NCBI RefSeq assembly: GCF_004354555.1
Contig: NZ_PUFH01000005.1
Coordinates: 62,001-126,000, forward strand
Direction: 5' to 3'
DNA length: 64,000 nucleotides
Source: Leuconostoc citreum
GTDB lineage: Bacteria; Bacillota; Bacilli; Lactobacillales; Lactobacillaceae
Shown: piece after piece, positions 1 through 10,900 of the stretch
Position numbering within the stretch: position 1 is the first letter of the stretch
Layout: each line of letters starts with the position of its first letter
Notes under the pieces: generated by a model
What the model was told of the DNA's origin: nothing
What the model saw: only the letters and a program-made list of their open reading frames with translations
The model's database searches: none
Position numbers and translations under genes: made by a program

Positions 1-380
1 GCAAAAGTGAAGAAGAAGATAGTGCATCATCTGAAAGTGATGGTACTTTTCCTACTTCCGATTATGACTATGAGCAGGACGCAGGAGCAATTTATGCGTC
101 TTTTTTGAATTTTTATAACATTGACCTCAACAAAGAAATTGACGTCATGCATTGGGACAGGTTCAAAGCCTTATTTGATAACCTTGGATCTGATACGCCA
201 ATTCAAAAGATTAGGCAATATCGTAGTGATGACTTGACTAGCTATAAAGATGATGCTGAACGCGCTCAGTTCATTAGCAACATGCAGTATTACTACTGTC
301 TGGATAAGCAAAAAGAAAGTGACGGATTCGCCGCTAATGCGAGTTCAATATTCGACATGATGTTTGAAGACGGTAAATAG
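1..380 (+). CDS. Phage Gp15-like tail protein, 5'-truncated by window edge
   Basis: The frame is open from position 3 to the stop at 378-380, so the start lies outside the window. The C-terminal part has an acidic Ser/Glu-rich stretch followed by IYASFLNFYNIDL, EIDVMHWDRFKALF and a Tyr-rich end, the pattern of bacteriophage Gp15-type proteins, which sit just before the tape measure in Siphoviridae tail operons and are thought to act in tail assembly. It lies 20 bp upstream of the tape measure, the expected place. The family assignment comes from recognised motifs and position, not from a search. Confidence 0.75.
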   Translation, partial: KSEEEDSASSESDGTFPTSDYDYEQDAGAIYASFLNFYNIDLNKEIDVMHWDRFKALFDNLGSDTPIQKIRQYRSDDLTSYKDDAERAQFISNMQYYYCLDKQKESDGFAANASSIFDMMFEDGK

Positions 381-400
381 AGAGGAAAGGAGGAACATAA

Positions 401-3400
401 ATGGCTGATGGTTCAATAAATATTGATTTGTTACTCAACGACCAGACAGATAAAACATGGACAGACTTTAAACAAAAGGCTGAACAAACTGGTAAAGATG
501 GTTATCAAAAGTTTAAAGATGCTTTTAAAGGTGATCCATTAGTCGCCAAACTTGAAGCACAAGCCAATAAGGCTGGTATTAACAACTTTAGGGAAATGTT
601 GAATAAACTACCTAAAGAAAAGCAGACAGAGTTATTGGCCAAAGCTGAAAAAGGTGAGGTCGTTAACTTTGAAAAACTATTACGCGAAATTCCATCTAAG
701 ATTACATCAACAGTTGAACTAAACGATAATGCTTCGACAGGATTACGAGCGTTGAAAAATCAAGCGCATGATGTTGGTGATAAGTTCCATCGATTGAAAG
801 ATATTATGATCGGTACTTTCGCAGCCCAAGCTTTAATTGGTGGTATTCATGCTATTACTCACGGCATTAAAGAAATGACCGAAGCTGGTATGGAGTATAA
901 CAAAGAGCAAGACACGATGAAAACCGTGTGGCATGCGTTGACTGAAGAAGCGCCAAAAGATGGTGAGCAGTTACTTAGTTATATCAATAATTTGTCCCAA
1001 CACTCTATCTATGCTGCCGAAAATATTAATGAAATGGCACAAAGTTTTTATCACGTTCATTCTAACGTTGATGAAACCAAAAGATGGACAGATGCCTTTG
1101 TTGCTTTGGGTTCTACATTACACATGACTGGTCCGCAGATATCTGAATCAGGTGAAATGTTTGCCAAGATTGTCGCTGGTGGTAAAGCTAGTGCTGAAGA
1201 TATGGCTGTGATGATTAACAGATTCCCCATGTTTGGTGAAGCAATGCAACACGCCACTGGTAAGACGATGAAAGAGTTGTATGCCATGAGTGCTGCAGGT
1301 AAGCTCTCAGCTGACCAATTCACTCAAGCGTTAGATTATCTTGGTGAGAAGTACAAGGGCGGTACAGCTGAAGCTATGACCTCAATGCAGGGAATGAGCA
1401 TGTATCTTCACTCACGCTTGCAAGTATTATCAGGTGATGTCATGAAAAGCTCATTTGATATGAGCAAATCAGCGACAACGGCTTTACAACACATTACGAG
1501 TGATGATAGTATGAAAAAATTTGCTGACAGTATTGGTAAAGCTTTTGGATCATTACTAAATATAGTTGGCGGTTTCATACAATTCGTTGATAAGAATAAA
1601 AATACAATTATTGGTGTTTTTAGTGGTATTCAAGAATTTATTGTTCAGGCATTCGGTATTATTGGACATATATTATCTTCTTTTGCTACTACTTTCAAGA
1701 TAGCGGTTCTTGGAACTGTTTCTGATGGCAAAGTTGGCAAGAAAATAGGCGAGTTAAAAAACTCTTTTGAAGAACTTGCTGAAGCTATTAAACCGATAGC
1801 AGATGCCATAGGAGTTCTTGCAGGAACAATAATAAGCGGTGCATTCTCAACAATTTATAAAGTTGTTCAAGGAGTTGCTGACGGATTTATTAGTGTTGGT
1901 AAGAGTTCAGACAACTTGAAGAAAAAACTAGACTTCAGTGGCATTTCAGATACAATTATGAATTTAGATATATCTGTTGCCAACTTTCTGAAGTCAGTTA
2001 TTGAAATATCTAAGCCGTTAGGCCAAATAATTGGAGCAATCTCATCAGGTGTATTTGAAACATTTGGTGATGTGATTAATTTGATTGTTGATGGGTTCAA
2101 GTCAATGGTTGGAGATGTTCAAAACGCTTCAAATAATATCAATCCTTTGGCTAAAGCGTTACAAGAAGTTGCTAAGCATAAAAATGCTTTGAAAGCCATT
2201 GGACTAGTTATAGGATCAATCGCAGTGGCGATGATAGCCGTTAAAAGTGTAGTTGGTGTTTTCAAACTGATAGCTAGCGGAATAGAGACTGTACAGATAG
2301 CTGTTTTGTATCTAGGAGATGCTTGGAATGTTTTGAATAAATTCATGAAAGCAAATGTTTTCATTTTAATCATAACTGCTGTTATTGCTGTTGGAGTTGC
2401 GCTATATGAATTGTATAAGCACAATGAAAAGTTTAGAAACTTTGTTAATGGATTAGTTAAAGGTGCAGCTGATTTTTTCAAAGGTATCGGGAAATGGTTT
2501 GGTGAAGCATGGAAAACAGTATCAGGATTTTTCAAAAAAGTAATCAACTTTGTAAAAAGTGACTGGAAGGAAATACTTTTATTAATAGTTAATCCTTTTG
2601 CTGGAGCCTTTGCCCTGCTTTATAAACATAACTCGAAATTCAGAAAGTCGGTTAATGACTTAGTTAAAAAAGTTATTGGCTATTTCAAGGGTATTGGAAA
2701 ATCTATTGGTAGTGGTGCAAATGCCATTGGTAAGTGGTTTGATGGATTAGTAAAAGGCTTTGTCAAAGGATGGAATTCATTTATACAGGGCGTCGTTAAA
2801 TTAGCTAAGGGATTTGGAAAGTTATTGCTTTACGCATTAGCTATTCCGGTCGGTCTGGCTATGATGATTTTCGGGCCCCTAGTGAATCCTACAAAAAAGA
2901 TATTCAATTCAATCATAAAATGGATTACAAATGCGTGGAACGGTGTTGTAAAGTTTTTAATTAACATATGGAAACCTGTCCAAAAAGCTTGGAATGCTTA
3001 TGTCAATATTTTTGTAAAAATATCAAAAACAGTTGTTAATGCGATCATGAATGTCATAACATCAGCTCTAAAATCTATATACAAAGTATGGATAACTACT
3101 TGGAATGCTATTAAAAAAGCGTTCACTATTATATGGCAAGCTATTAGTAAATTAATAGAAGCTGAGTTAAACTTTTACAAAAAGATTTTCACTGTCACAT
3201 TGGACTTCATTGTAAAAACTTGGAACAATGGATGGAAAGCGATAGGTAAACTATTTGAAAGTATTTGGAATGGAATAAAAAGTTTCTTTACACCTATTAT
3301 TAAATGGTTTGCTGATGTAATTGATGATACATTAAATGCTATAAAAAAATGGTGGACTAAAACTTGGGACAGTATTTCAGACTTCTTTACTGATATTTGG

Positions 3401-5476
3401 AATAATCTCAAAAAGACTGGTAGTAAGGGAGTTAACTCTCTGAAAGACACCTTTGATGACGTACTAGCTAAAATCGGTAAAGTTTTCAGTGATACATGGG
3501 ACGCCATTGCCAGTGGATTCGGTAAAATGTGGGACGGCATGAAAAAACTTGCTGGAGAAGGTATCAACGCTGTTATTTCAATCCCGAACACAGGTATTGA
3601 TGGAATCAACGGTTTGATTCACGACTTTGGTGGTCCAAAAGAAGCATTGGGTCATATTCCTAAAGTTAAGTTCGCTAGTGGTACTGGTGTATTTAACAGT
3701 GCCAGACGAGCTATTACAAGCCCAACTATGGCTATTCTAAATGATGGAACAGATTCACCAGCAACAGGCAACAAAGAAGCTCTAATTCACCCTAATGGTG
3801 CTATGGAAGTTGTGCAAGGCACTAATACAGAGCGCTTGCTTATGCCTGGAACTGAAGTATTAAATGCTTCAGAACTAGCCATGATTATGGGACACGAACA
3901 CTTTGCTACTGGAACAGGTTGGCTTGGGTCTATCTGGAACGGTATTAAAGGTGCTGGTTCATGGGTAGGCAAAACAGCCGGTAATGCATGGAATGGCATG
4001 AAAGATGGCGTGGATAAGTTTACTAAGATGTTAGGATTTATCACTGACGCTGTTGCACATCCTGTAGAAACTATGAAAAAGACATTCAACCCAGAAGCTA
4101 AAGGCATGGGAAATATGTTTAATGGGTTAGGCAGTGGATTATTTGGTAAAGTGAAAAACCAAGCTAAAGACTGGTGGTCATCTTTGTGGAGTATGGCCAA
4201 CGATAGTTCAAATGATGGTGCATCGGCTGGTAATAAAGGCGATGATTATCCATGGAAATCTGTTGGTAAAGATTCAGGTGCAGACCCTTGGGGATATTTC
4301 TATCGTGAATGTGTTAGTTTCGTAGCTAGTCGTTTGAAAAATATGGGTGTTGCACCTGGATTATTTAGTGGACTAGGAAATGGAGCTGATTGGGTTAATG
4401 CGCCTGTAGGACATTCTAATAATCCTAAGCCTGGTAGTGTTGCTGTATATGGACCAGGTTCAGAATTTGGAAACCACGTTGCCATGGTTACAGGTGTACA
4501 AGGTGGTAGTTTCAGCGGTGAAGAATATAACTGGAATGGCGATGGTAATTATCATACTTATCAAGGGCGTTCTAAAAAAGGCGCTACAACATTCTTAGAC
4601 TTTGGTGTTGGTACACCATCTGGTGAAAATAAAACATCTAATGACAAGAGTGGACCACTACAAGGATTGATTAAAGGTCAAGTAGGTGGCATGTTTGACT
4701 GGATTAAAAAGTTTATTAGTCCATTAACAGGCGGTAATTCAGCTGGTGGAGGTGATGTTCAGTCTTGGTCTGGAGACGTCAAGAAAGCTCTGGGAGTACT
4801 TGGATTATCAACATCAGGATCAATGGTTCAAAAGATATTGAAACAAATACAGACTGAATCTGGTGGTAATGCAAAAGCCATTGGTGGTAATGATGGATTA
4901 GCTGATGGTAATGCCACTGGTTTGATGCAAGTTAAGCCAGGGACATTCAATGCCTATAAACAGCCAGGACACGATAATATAATGAACGGTTATGACAATA
5001 TACTTGCTGGATTGGCTTATGCAAAAGACAGATATGGTTCTGATTTATCATTCTTGGGTCAAGGACACGGCTATGAAAATGGCGGTTGGGCTAATCAACC
5101 TAGTGTATTTGCTGAAATAAAAGGCGAACCAGAAATAGCAATTAATCCTGCTAGAAGCACAGCAGACCAGCATATTAGTGAAGCAATTATTGCAAGAGCA
5201 AATAAAGCACCAAATAGTCTGTCAGCAAAGCTTGCTCAGGTTGTTAAAGGTGCTAAAAGCGGTATGCAATCAATCGTTGCACAACAGCCAGCCATTGCAG
5301 GACATGGTGGTCAATTTAACGGTAATGGCGGCATTGATTTATCAGGTGATGTTCACATGGTAATCACTATGGATAGTGGAGAAGTTGCACGTGCTACTTA
5401 TCCTAAAATTCAAGTCATGCAAAACCAAGAAATACAGATGAAAGGACAAAGGACTGGTAATACTTATGCCTACTAA
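401..5476 (+). CDS. Phage tail tape measure protein with CHAP and lytic transglycosylase domains
   Basis: A 1691-residue protein that sets tail length and probably helps pass DNA through the cell wall. An AAGGAGG site precedes the ATG. Residues 1-110 are charged and helical; a tape-measure core with 'FARMF/GKTMKELY'-like phage motifs follows; residues 560-1050 alternate hydrophobic segments with regularly spaced Trp-rich helices. Two peptidoglycan-cleaving modules sit near the C-terminus. One is a CHAP domain with Cys at about 1304 (in RECVSFVAS) and His at about 1359 (NHVAMV). The other is a soluble lytic transglycosylase fold with Glu at about 1486 (QTESGG) and GLMQVKPGTF. It overlaps the Dit gene by 11 bp, suggesting coupled translation. 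Confidence 0.95.
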   Translation: MADGSINIDLLLNDQTDKTWTDFKQKAEQTGKDGYQKFKDAFKGDPLVAKLEAQANKAGINNFREMLNKLPKEKQTELLAKAEKGEVVNFEKLLREIPSKITSTVELNDNASTGLRALKNQAHDVGDKFHRLKDIMIGTFAAQALIGGIHAITHGIKEMTEAGMEYNKEQDTMKTVWHALTEEAPKDGEQLLSYINNLSQHSIYAAENINEMAQSFYHVHSNVDETKRWTDAFVALGSTLHMTGPQISESGEMFAKIVAGGKASAEDMAVMINRFPMFGEAMQHATGKTMKELYAMSAAGKLSADQFTQALDYLGEKYKGGTAEAMTSMQGMSMYLHSRLQVLSGDVMKSSFDMSKSATTALQHITSDDSMKKFADSIGKAFGSLLNIVGGFIQFVDKNKNTIIGVFSGIQEFIVQAFGIIGHILSSFATTFKIAVLGTVSDGKVGKKIGELKNSFEELAEAIKPIADAIGVLAGTIISGAFSTIYKVVQGVADGFISVGKSSDNLKKKLDFSGISDTIMNLDISVANFLKSVIEISKPLGQIIGAISSGVFETFGDVINLIVDGFKSMVGDVQNASNNINPLAKALQEVAKHKNALKAIGLVIGSIAVAMIAVKSVVGVFKLIASGIETVQIAVLYLGDAWNVLNKFMKANVFILIITAVIAVGVALYELYKHNEKFRNFVNGLVKGAADFFKGIGKWFGEAWKTVSGFFKKVINFVKSDWKEILLLIVNPFAGAFALLYKHNSKFRKSVNDLVKKVIGYFKGIGKSIGSGANAIGKWFDGLVKGFVKGWNSFIQGVVKLAKGFGKLLLYALAIPVGLAMMIFGPLVNPTKKIFNSIIKWITNAWNGVVKFLINIWKPVQKAWNAYVNIFVKISKTVVNAIMNVITSALKSIYKVWITTWNAIKKAFTIIWQAISKLIEAELNFYKKIFTVTLDFIVKTWNNGWKAIGKLFESIWNGIKSFFTPIIKWFADVIDDTLNAIKKWWTKTWDSISDFFTDIWNNLKKTGSKGVNSLKDTFDDVLAKIGKVFSDTWDAIASGFGKMWDGMKKLAGEGINAVISIPNTGIDGINGLIHDFGGPKEALGHIPKVKFASGTGVFNSARRAITSPTMAILNDGTDSPATGNKEALIHPNGAMEVVQGTNTERLLMPGTEVLNASELAMIMGHEHFATGTGWLGSIWNGIKGAGSWVGKTAGNAWNGMKDGVDKFTKMLGFITDAVAHPVETMKKTFNPEAKGMGNMFNGLGSGLFGKVKNQAKDWWSSLWSMANDSSNDGASAGNKGDDYPWKSVGKDSGADPWGYFYRECVSFVASRLKNMGVAPGLFSGLGNGADWVNAPVGHSNNPKPGSVAVYGPGSEFGNHVAMVTGVQGGSFSGEEYNWNGDGNYHTYQGRSKKGATTFLDFGVGTPSGENKTSNDKSGPLQGLIKGQVGGMFDWIKKFISPLTGGNSAGGGDVQSWSGDVKKALGVLGLSTSGSMVQKILKQIQTESGGNAKAIGGNDGLADGNATGLMQVKPGTFNAYKQPGHDNIMNGYDNILAGLAYAKDRYGSDLSFLGQGHGYENGGWANQPSVFAEIKGEPEIAINPARSTADQHISEAIIARANKAPNSLSAKLAQVVKGAKSGMQSIVAQQPAIAGHGGQFNGNGGIDLSGDVHMVITMDSGEVARATYPKIQVMQNQEIQMKGQRTGNTYAY

Positions 5477-6305
5477 ATATCAAGGTGAAATAATTATCCA
5501 AAGGCGTGATGGCACAATTTACGACTTGGAAAAAGAGGGTATTAAAGTCATTAACTTTGACCCGCCATCTGCTAATTTTCAACATACTTACAATCAGATT
5601 GGAAAGTTTGGCGCTGAATTAGTTGATACACAGATTCAACAGATGTCAATTCCATTGACGTTTGATGTAACCGCTCGAGACAACTATGATTATGAATTAC
5701 AAAGGCTCAAGGTGTTGCGAATATTCAGCAGCACAGAGCCTTTTTATGTAATCAATATGCGGACACCTTTTCTGAGATGGAAAGTAGTAGCTGATTCATT
5801 TACTTATCCAAGACTAGGTAACTTCTGGAAAGCTAAAAATGTCGCTATTAATTTGGTGTGTTATGACGGTTTGGCGGAAAGTACAGCAACGACATTAGAT
5901 CCGTTCACATTCGATGGTGGTACTTATGGTATTGGTATGGGTATTCCGCTAGATTCTACAGGATATCAATTTAGTAATCAAAATAAATTTACGATATTAA
6001 ATCCATCTATTATTCCTTTGCTAGCCAGTGAGCGACCTGTAAAAGTTGTGTTCAAAGGGGATGCACCAAATGGACTAACTATTAAGAACAATACAACCGG
6101 ACAAGAATTTAAATATTTAAAACAACTTACATCTAGTGATGAATTTAAATTAATAGGGCTTGTTCCAATCGTAAATGGTGTACAAAGGTTGGGCAATGAG
6201 TTATCTAATAGAGAATTTTTAGACTATGCAATCGGGAATAATGATATAGAAATTATCGGCTCAAATAACTTCACGATTCAATTCATAACGAGGTTTTATT
6301 ATTGA
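5466..6305 (+). CDS. Distal tail protein (Dit), siphovirus tail component family
   Basis: A 279-residue protein located between the tape measure and Tal genes, the canonical place for Dit, the hub that links the tail tube to the baseplate. The N-terminal part (about 1-140) has the beta-rich pattern with FGAELVDTQIQQMSIPLTFD and the LKVLRIFSSTEPFYVI region typical of Siphovirus tail proteins; the C-terminal half is a beta-sandwich-like extension. Its ATG lies inside the end of the tape measure gene and its stop overlaps the next start (TGATG), so three tail genes are translationally chained. Confidence 0.88.
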   Translation: MPTKYQGEIIIQRRDGTIYDLEKEGIKVINFDPPSANFQHTYNQIGKFGAELVDTQIQQMSIPLTFDVTARDNYDYELQRLKVLRIFSSTEPFYVINMRTPFLRWKVVADSFTYPRLGNFWKAKNVAINLVCYDGLAESTATTLDPFTFDGGTYGIGMGIPLDSTGYQFSNQNKFTILNPSIIPLLASERPVKVVFKGDAPNGLTIKNNTTGQEFKYLKQLTSSDEFKLIGLVPIVNGVQRLGNELSNREFLDYAIGNNDIEIIGSNNFTIQFITRFYY

Positions 6306-7411
6306 TGGCAAATGTAGTATATGCAAAACAATCGTTACCAGATAATACACCGATCGTTGTCTATAATTTGTCTGTGACAGAAAATATTAATGAATTAAGC
6401 ACATCGTCTTTTAGTTTTGATGATAGCACACAGAATAAAATTGCCGCACTGATGATGTCACCACAAACAACTATTTATGTGCCAGAAATATCGCAAACAT
6501 TTAGGTTAACTAATGTTAATCCAACTTCATTGGGTAACCGGCGCAGTTACCAAGTATCTGCTATTCATGTAGGCACTGATTTACATGACAAATATGTAGA
6601 GGATAGATTAACCAATACGCAGAGTTTAGATAGCTGTATGAAGTTTGTTACTCAGGGTACTAATTTTAAGTATGTTATTCATGACAGCTTTAAAAACTAC
6701 TCATTTAGTGATGGCTTTGGTGGAGACTTTGCTGATAGTTTGTTTATGAATACTTTAAAAGATGATTTTGGTTTTGAATTCTATTTTGATAATTACACTA
6801 TCCATATATACAAGAAAATTGGTCAAGAAGATCAGTTTGTATTTGTTGATGGATACAATGCGTCAAAAATAGCTTGGACAGAAGATTACAGTAATATTCG
6901 TACTAAAATTAAAGGTCTTGGGAAACAAGATGATGATGGCAAGTACAAAGCAACAGCTGAATATGTTAGTCCAGCATCAAAACTATGGGGCATTAAAGAA
7001 GCACCTACAATACAAGATGAACGTTTTACTGACAATGATTCGTTACTGAACTATTTAAAAAGTCAACTACAAGACTATCCAATTATTCAGTACACGATGG
7101 AACGAGCAGAATTCGAGCATGGAGCAAAATTATCAGAGATTAACAGCGTCAAAGTTGGCAATAGCGGGCTAATCAAAGATAGATTAGGTGTTGATATTGA
7201 TACTAGAATTGTTGGTATGACTTATTATCCGCAAGACCCAAAACAAAACGATACACTGACGTTTGGCAATAAAATATTTGATTACATGAAGAACATGGCC
7301 ATGCAAAAGAAAGCTCATGATACCAATCAAAATATTGGGAAGTCTGTTCAAAAGCTTAATGATGATATGTCTTCGATTGTAAACAACGGCGTGTGGTACC
7401 TGTGGAGTTAA
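6305..7411 (+). CDS. Phage tail protein, short Tal / tail endopeptidase-like baseplate hub
   Basis: About 368 residues, starting at the ATG that overlaps the Dit stop. The order tape measure-Dit-this gene and the internal pattern (ENINELSTSSFSFDD, a TLKDDFGFEFYFDNYTIHIYKK segment, then a KIKGLGKQDDDG domain) match the gp27-like N-terminal structural domain of tail-associated Tal proteins (Prophage_tail family). It lacks the long C-terminal hydrolase found in many Tal proteins; here the wall-degrading domains are on the tape measure instead. It probably caps the tail and carries the fibres encoded downstream. Confidence 0.82.
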   Translation: MANVVYAKQSLPDNTPIVVYNLSVTENINELSTSSFSFDDSTQNKIAALMMSPQTTIYVPEISQTFRLTNVNPTSLGNRRSYQVSAIHVGTDLHDKYVEDRLTNTQSLDSCMKFVTQGTNFKYVIHDSFKNYSFSDGFGGDFADSLFMNTLKDDFGFEFYFDNYTIHIYKKIGQEDQFVFVDGYNASKIAWTEDYSNIRTKIKGLGKQDDDGKYKATAEYVSPASKLWGIKEAPTIQDERFTDNDSLLNYLKSQLQDYPIIQYTMERAEFEHGAKLSEINSVKVGNSGLIKDRLGVDIDTRIVGMTYYPQDPKQNDTLTFGNKIFDYMKNMAMQKKAHDTNQNIGKSVQKLNDDMSSIVNNGVWYLWS

Positions 7412-7412
7412 T

Positions 7413-7775
7413 ATGACAGTAGACTGGAAAAAGAGACCTAATTTGATTGATAATATCAGCGCAATAGGTGTTGGAAAAGCTATTTACGCAGCTCCAGATG
7501 GAGATAAGATAAATGCTAGATTACTTATTGCAGCAGACGGGTTTCATATCTTGCCTTGTGATTTTGAAGGACTTTCATTAGAAAGCCTTTCTTTTTCGAC
7601 GGTGAGTGGGAATCAATATGTTATTTCATTTGATGATAGTGGCAACATGCTTATTAATGGTAATCGTAAAGAAACGATATTAACAAGCCCTAACGGCACA
7701 AAATTCACTGTCTCAGTAGATGATGATGGTAACTTAAAAGCGACAAAGGAGGTAAGTGATGGCAATAAAAAGTGA
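7413..7775 (+). CDS. Hypothetical phage baseplate protein
   Basis: A 120-residue protein directly after the Tal gene (1-nt gap). It is beta-strand rich with repeated short strands (TVSGNQYVISFDDSGNMLI, FTVSVDDDGNLK) and no membrane segment or signal peptide. No family recognised. Its position between Tal and the large host-interaction proteins suggests a small baseplate or adaptor component. The 3' end overlaps the next gene by 17 bp and contains that gene's GGAGG site. Confidence 0.6.
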   Translation: MTVDWKKRPNLIDNISAIGVGKAIYAAPDGDKINARLLIAADGFHILPCDFEGLSLESLSFSTVSGNQYVISFDDSGNMLINGNRKETILTSPNGTKFTVSVDDDGNLKATKEVSDGNKK

Positions 7776-7983
7776 TTTTGATGTAGCTTTAAACAGCGAT
7801 TTCAGAAATGGTTTGAATGATAATTTTAAAGAGATTGACCAATGTTTAAATGACGGTCGCACAAATATTGATGGTAAAACATTTCCTACACTCAATGACC
7901 GTCTGGACGCTATTGAATGGGGATTGAAAGCACTTGGTATGCCGATTGATGGTAGTGCTAAAGATTGGCTAGGTGAGCAATAA
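7759..7983 (+). CDS. Hypothetical small phage tail protein
   Basis: A 74-residue acidic protein; the start was chosen at ATG 7759 because GGAGG lies 7 bp upstream, rather than at the GTG one codon earlier. The sequence DFDVALNSDFRNGLNDNFKEIDQCLN followed by FPTLNDRLDAIEWGLK is helical, a pattern seen in small spacer proteins before phage receptor-binding genes. Its stop (TAATG) overlaps the start of the glucansucrase gene, so the two are probably translated together. Function unknown. Confidence 0.6.
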   Translation: MAIKSDFDVALNSDFRNGLNDNFKEIDQCLNDGRTNIDGKTFPTLNDRLDAIEWGLKALGMPIDGSAKDWLGEQ

Positions 7984-10900
7984 TGGGTAAGCAACTTGGT
8001 TGGAATACTAATAAAGATGGGACAATTCAGTACTATGTTGATCAGACTAATTATTTAACTGGGCTAACTTCATTGCCTGTGAATCCTAACTTATTTTCGA
8101 ATAAGAACTCTACACCTGGTTACTTGTTTTATGATGGCAGAGTTGTTAAACAATCAACTGACTTTTCGAGTGAGTTCATAATGATTGATACAAAATATTC
8201 TCAAATTACTATTTCATCATTTGATGATAATATTCAAACAGGACGCATAGCATTATGTTTTTATGATAGTAATCAGGCATTCATCTCAAGACCACTTGTT
8301 GGTGGATCATATACACCATTTTCAAACAACTATCGCAATATTTATTGGAAATCTGTTGATATTCCAACAAACGCAGCATATTTCAGAGTGTCTTTTGGTG
8401 GTGATACCATTAAGCAAAATTCGATTAAGAAAGTGGAATTTGGCAACGCAATCACGAATTGGGTGGCTGCTAGTGGTGATGACGACACTGTTATTGATAA
8501 TGAATATGCCAAAATGATGTACTACTTTGATAACAGCGGTTTTTTACAAAAGTCTGGTAATGCTATTATCAATGGTGACAAATACTATTTTGATTCTAAA
8601 AATGGCATTGTCATTAATGGGTCAAAACCACAGTATGATATTGGACTAACAGTTATCAGTGATGAATATACCCCACATAATAAGTTATACTCGACGAACG
8701 CTATTGACATTGAAAATGTTGATGGCTTTTTAACTGCCGATTCCTGGTATCGTCCAGTAGATATATTAGACAATGGAACAACTTGGCGACCATCTAATAA
8801 GGGTGAAATGCGACCAGTTTTGATGGTATGGATGCCAGATAAACAGACTCTAGTCAATTATCTAAACTATATGACATCAATCAACATGATAGGTTACTCT
8901 AAAACATTCACGCTGAAAGATAATATTAAGGAACTATTGATTAATCAGCGTCAGATTCAAATCGCTATTGAAAAGAAAATATCGCAGACAGGTAGTACTG
9001 ATTTTTTGCGAGATGTTTTTTTAAAGTTTGTCGCAACTCAAGATAATTGGAATAAAAAGTCTGAATACAACGATGGTGACCACTTGCAAGGTGGTGCTTT
9101 ACGATTTGTAAATGATGATAATTTACCAAAGACTAATTCTTCGCACAGGTTATTTAATCGTTATCCATTAAACCAAAAAGGCGGACAAAACAAAGACAGC
9201 GGGTGGCAAGGTGGTTATGAATTGCTGCTTGCCAATGATATAGACAATTCAAACCCAGTTGTTCAAGCCGAGCAATTAAATTGGCTATATTTTCTGACAC
9301 ACTTAGGTTCAATTAATAGTAATGATGATACAGCCAACTTTGATGGCATTCGTGTTGACGCGGTTGATAACGTTGATGCTGATTTGCTACAAATAGCAGG
9401 AGATTACTACAACGAGACCTACGGACTCAATAAAGACCCTAATAAAGCTAATCAAAAGATATCTATTCTAGAAGATTGGGCGTGGGGCGATTATGACTAT
9501 ATGGGTCGTATGGGTCAAACTCAGCTCACCATGGACACGGGGGTTAAAGATGGTTTGATGGGCGCATTGGGTTACTGGAACGAATCGGTTAAGCCTTTGG
9601 AAACAATTATATCCAGTATGCATACCGATAGGCGCAAGGCATTTGGAAATAATCGTGTGGTGGCTAATTACTCGTTTATACGAGCACATGATGCGGAATC
9701 ACAAGATATCTTTTCTAATATGATTTCAGCTAATGTCAAAGGCGCTGATGGTTGGCATCCTACTTGGGAACAAGTTGAAGAAGGGTTTAAGTTCTATCTT
9801 GCTGATATGGAAAGTACACTTAAGCTAAAAACGCGTAATAATATCCCGGCAATGTATGGTATTTTGCTAACGAACAAAGATACAACACCACGAGTTTATT
9901 ATGGCGACGTTTTTCATGAAGCTGGTCAATATATGGCAAACAAAACCATTTATGCGCCGGTCATTGAAAAAATGCTAAAGTACAGAATTACAACAGTTTC
10001 TGGTGGTCAGTATATGAACATGAACAATAATGCTCTGGTGAGTGTTCGTTTAGGTAAGTATATTGATACTTTAGACACAGACTATAGTAAGTTAACTGCT
10101 AATCAACAAAAGTCAGCGCGTGAATCTGGTTCAGTTGTAGTTATTTCAAACAACAAAGACTATAACCTCAACAATAATAACTTGGTTATTGAGTTAGGAT
10201 TGGCTCATGCAGGGCAAACCTTTAAGGCTTTAGCAGAAACAATCAACACACCCTACAATGAAAATTCTACAGGGAAACTTGATCTAGATACTGAGAGAGA
10301 AAAAACTACCAATGAAAAAGGTCAACTCATATTTACAGAAACCGAAGTTGTTGGTTCTACCAGTCCTCATCACTGGGGATATTTTTCTATGTGGGTACCC
10401 AAAGAAGCTACACTAGATCATGATGTTCGCGAGTTTGTGGATAAAAATAAATATAGCGATAACAACGTTTTTCATGCTGGAGAAGTATTAGACAGTCATG
10501 TTATTTATGAAAGTTTTAGTAACTTTACTGCGTTACCAACAAAACCGGAAGAGCGTGCAAATGTTGTAATTAAAAACAATATTGATTACTTCAAATCACT
10601 TGGTATCACAGTGTTTGAATTTGCACCACAGTATCGCTCGAGTACAGACACTAGTTTTTTAGACTCTTGTCTACAAAATGGTTATGCTTTTTCTGATAGG
10701 TATGATTTAGGATATGACAATAGTCCAACCAAGTATGGTACAGTCGAGGACTTACAAAATGCTATTAAATCATTACATAATGCTGGCATCCAAGCGATGG
10801 CCGACTATGTTCCTGATCAGATTTATAACTTATCATTGCCGGAAATAGTGGCGACAAATCGTGTTAATTCTTATGGTGATTTGCGTGATACAACCAGATT

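Noticed and set aside
1057-4485. Several minus-strand frames of 60-140 codons across the tape measure gene
   Set aside because: They lie wholly within a well-supported 1691-residue gene, lack ribosome sites and show no family features; they are shadows of its codon bias.
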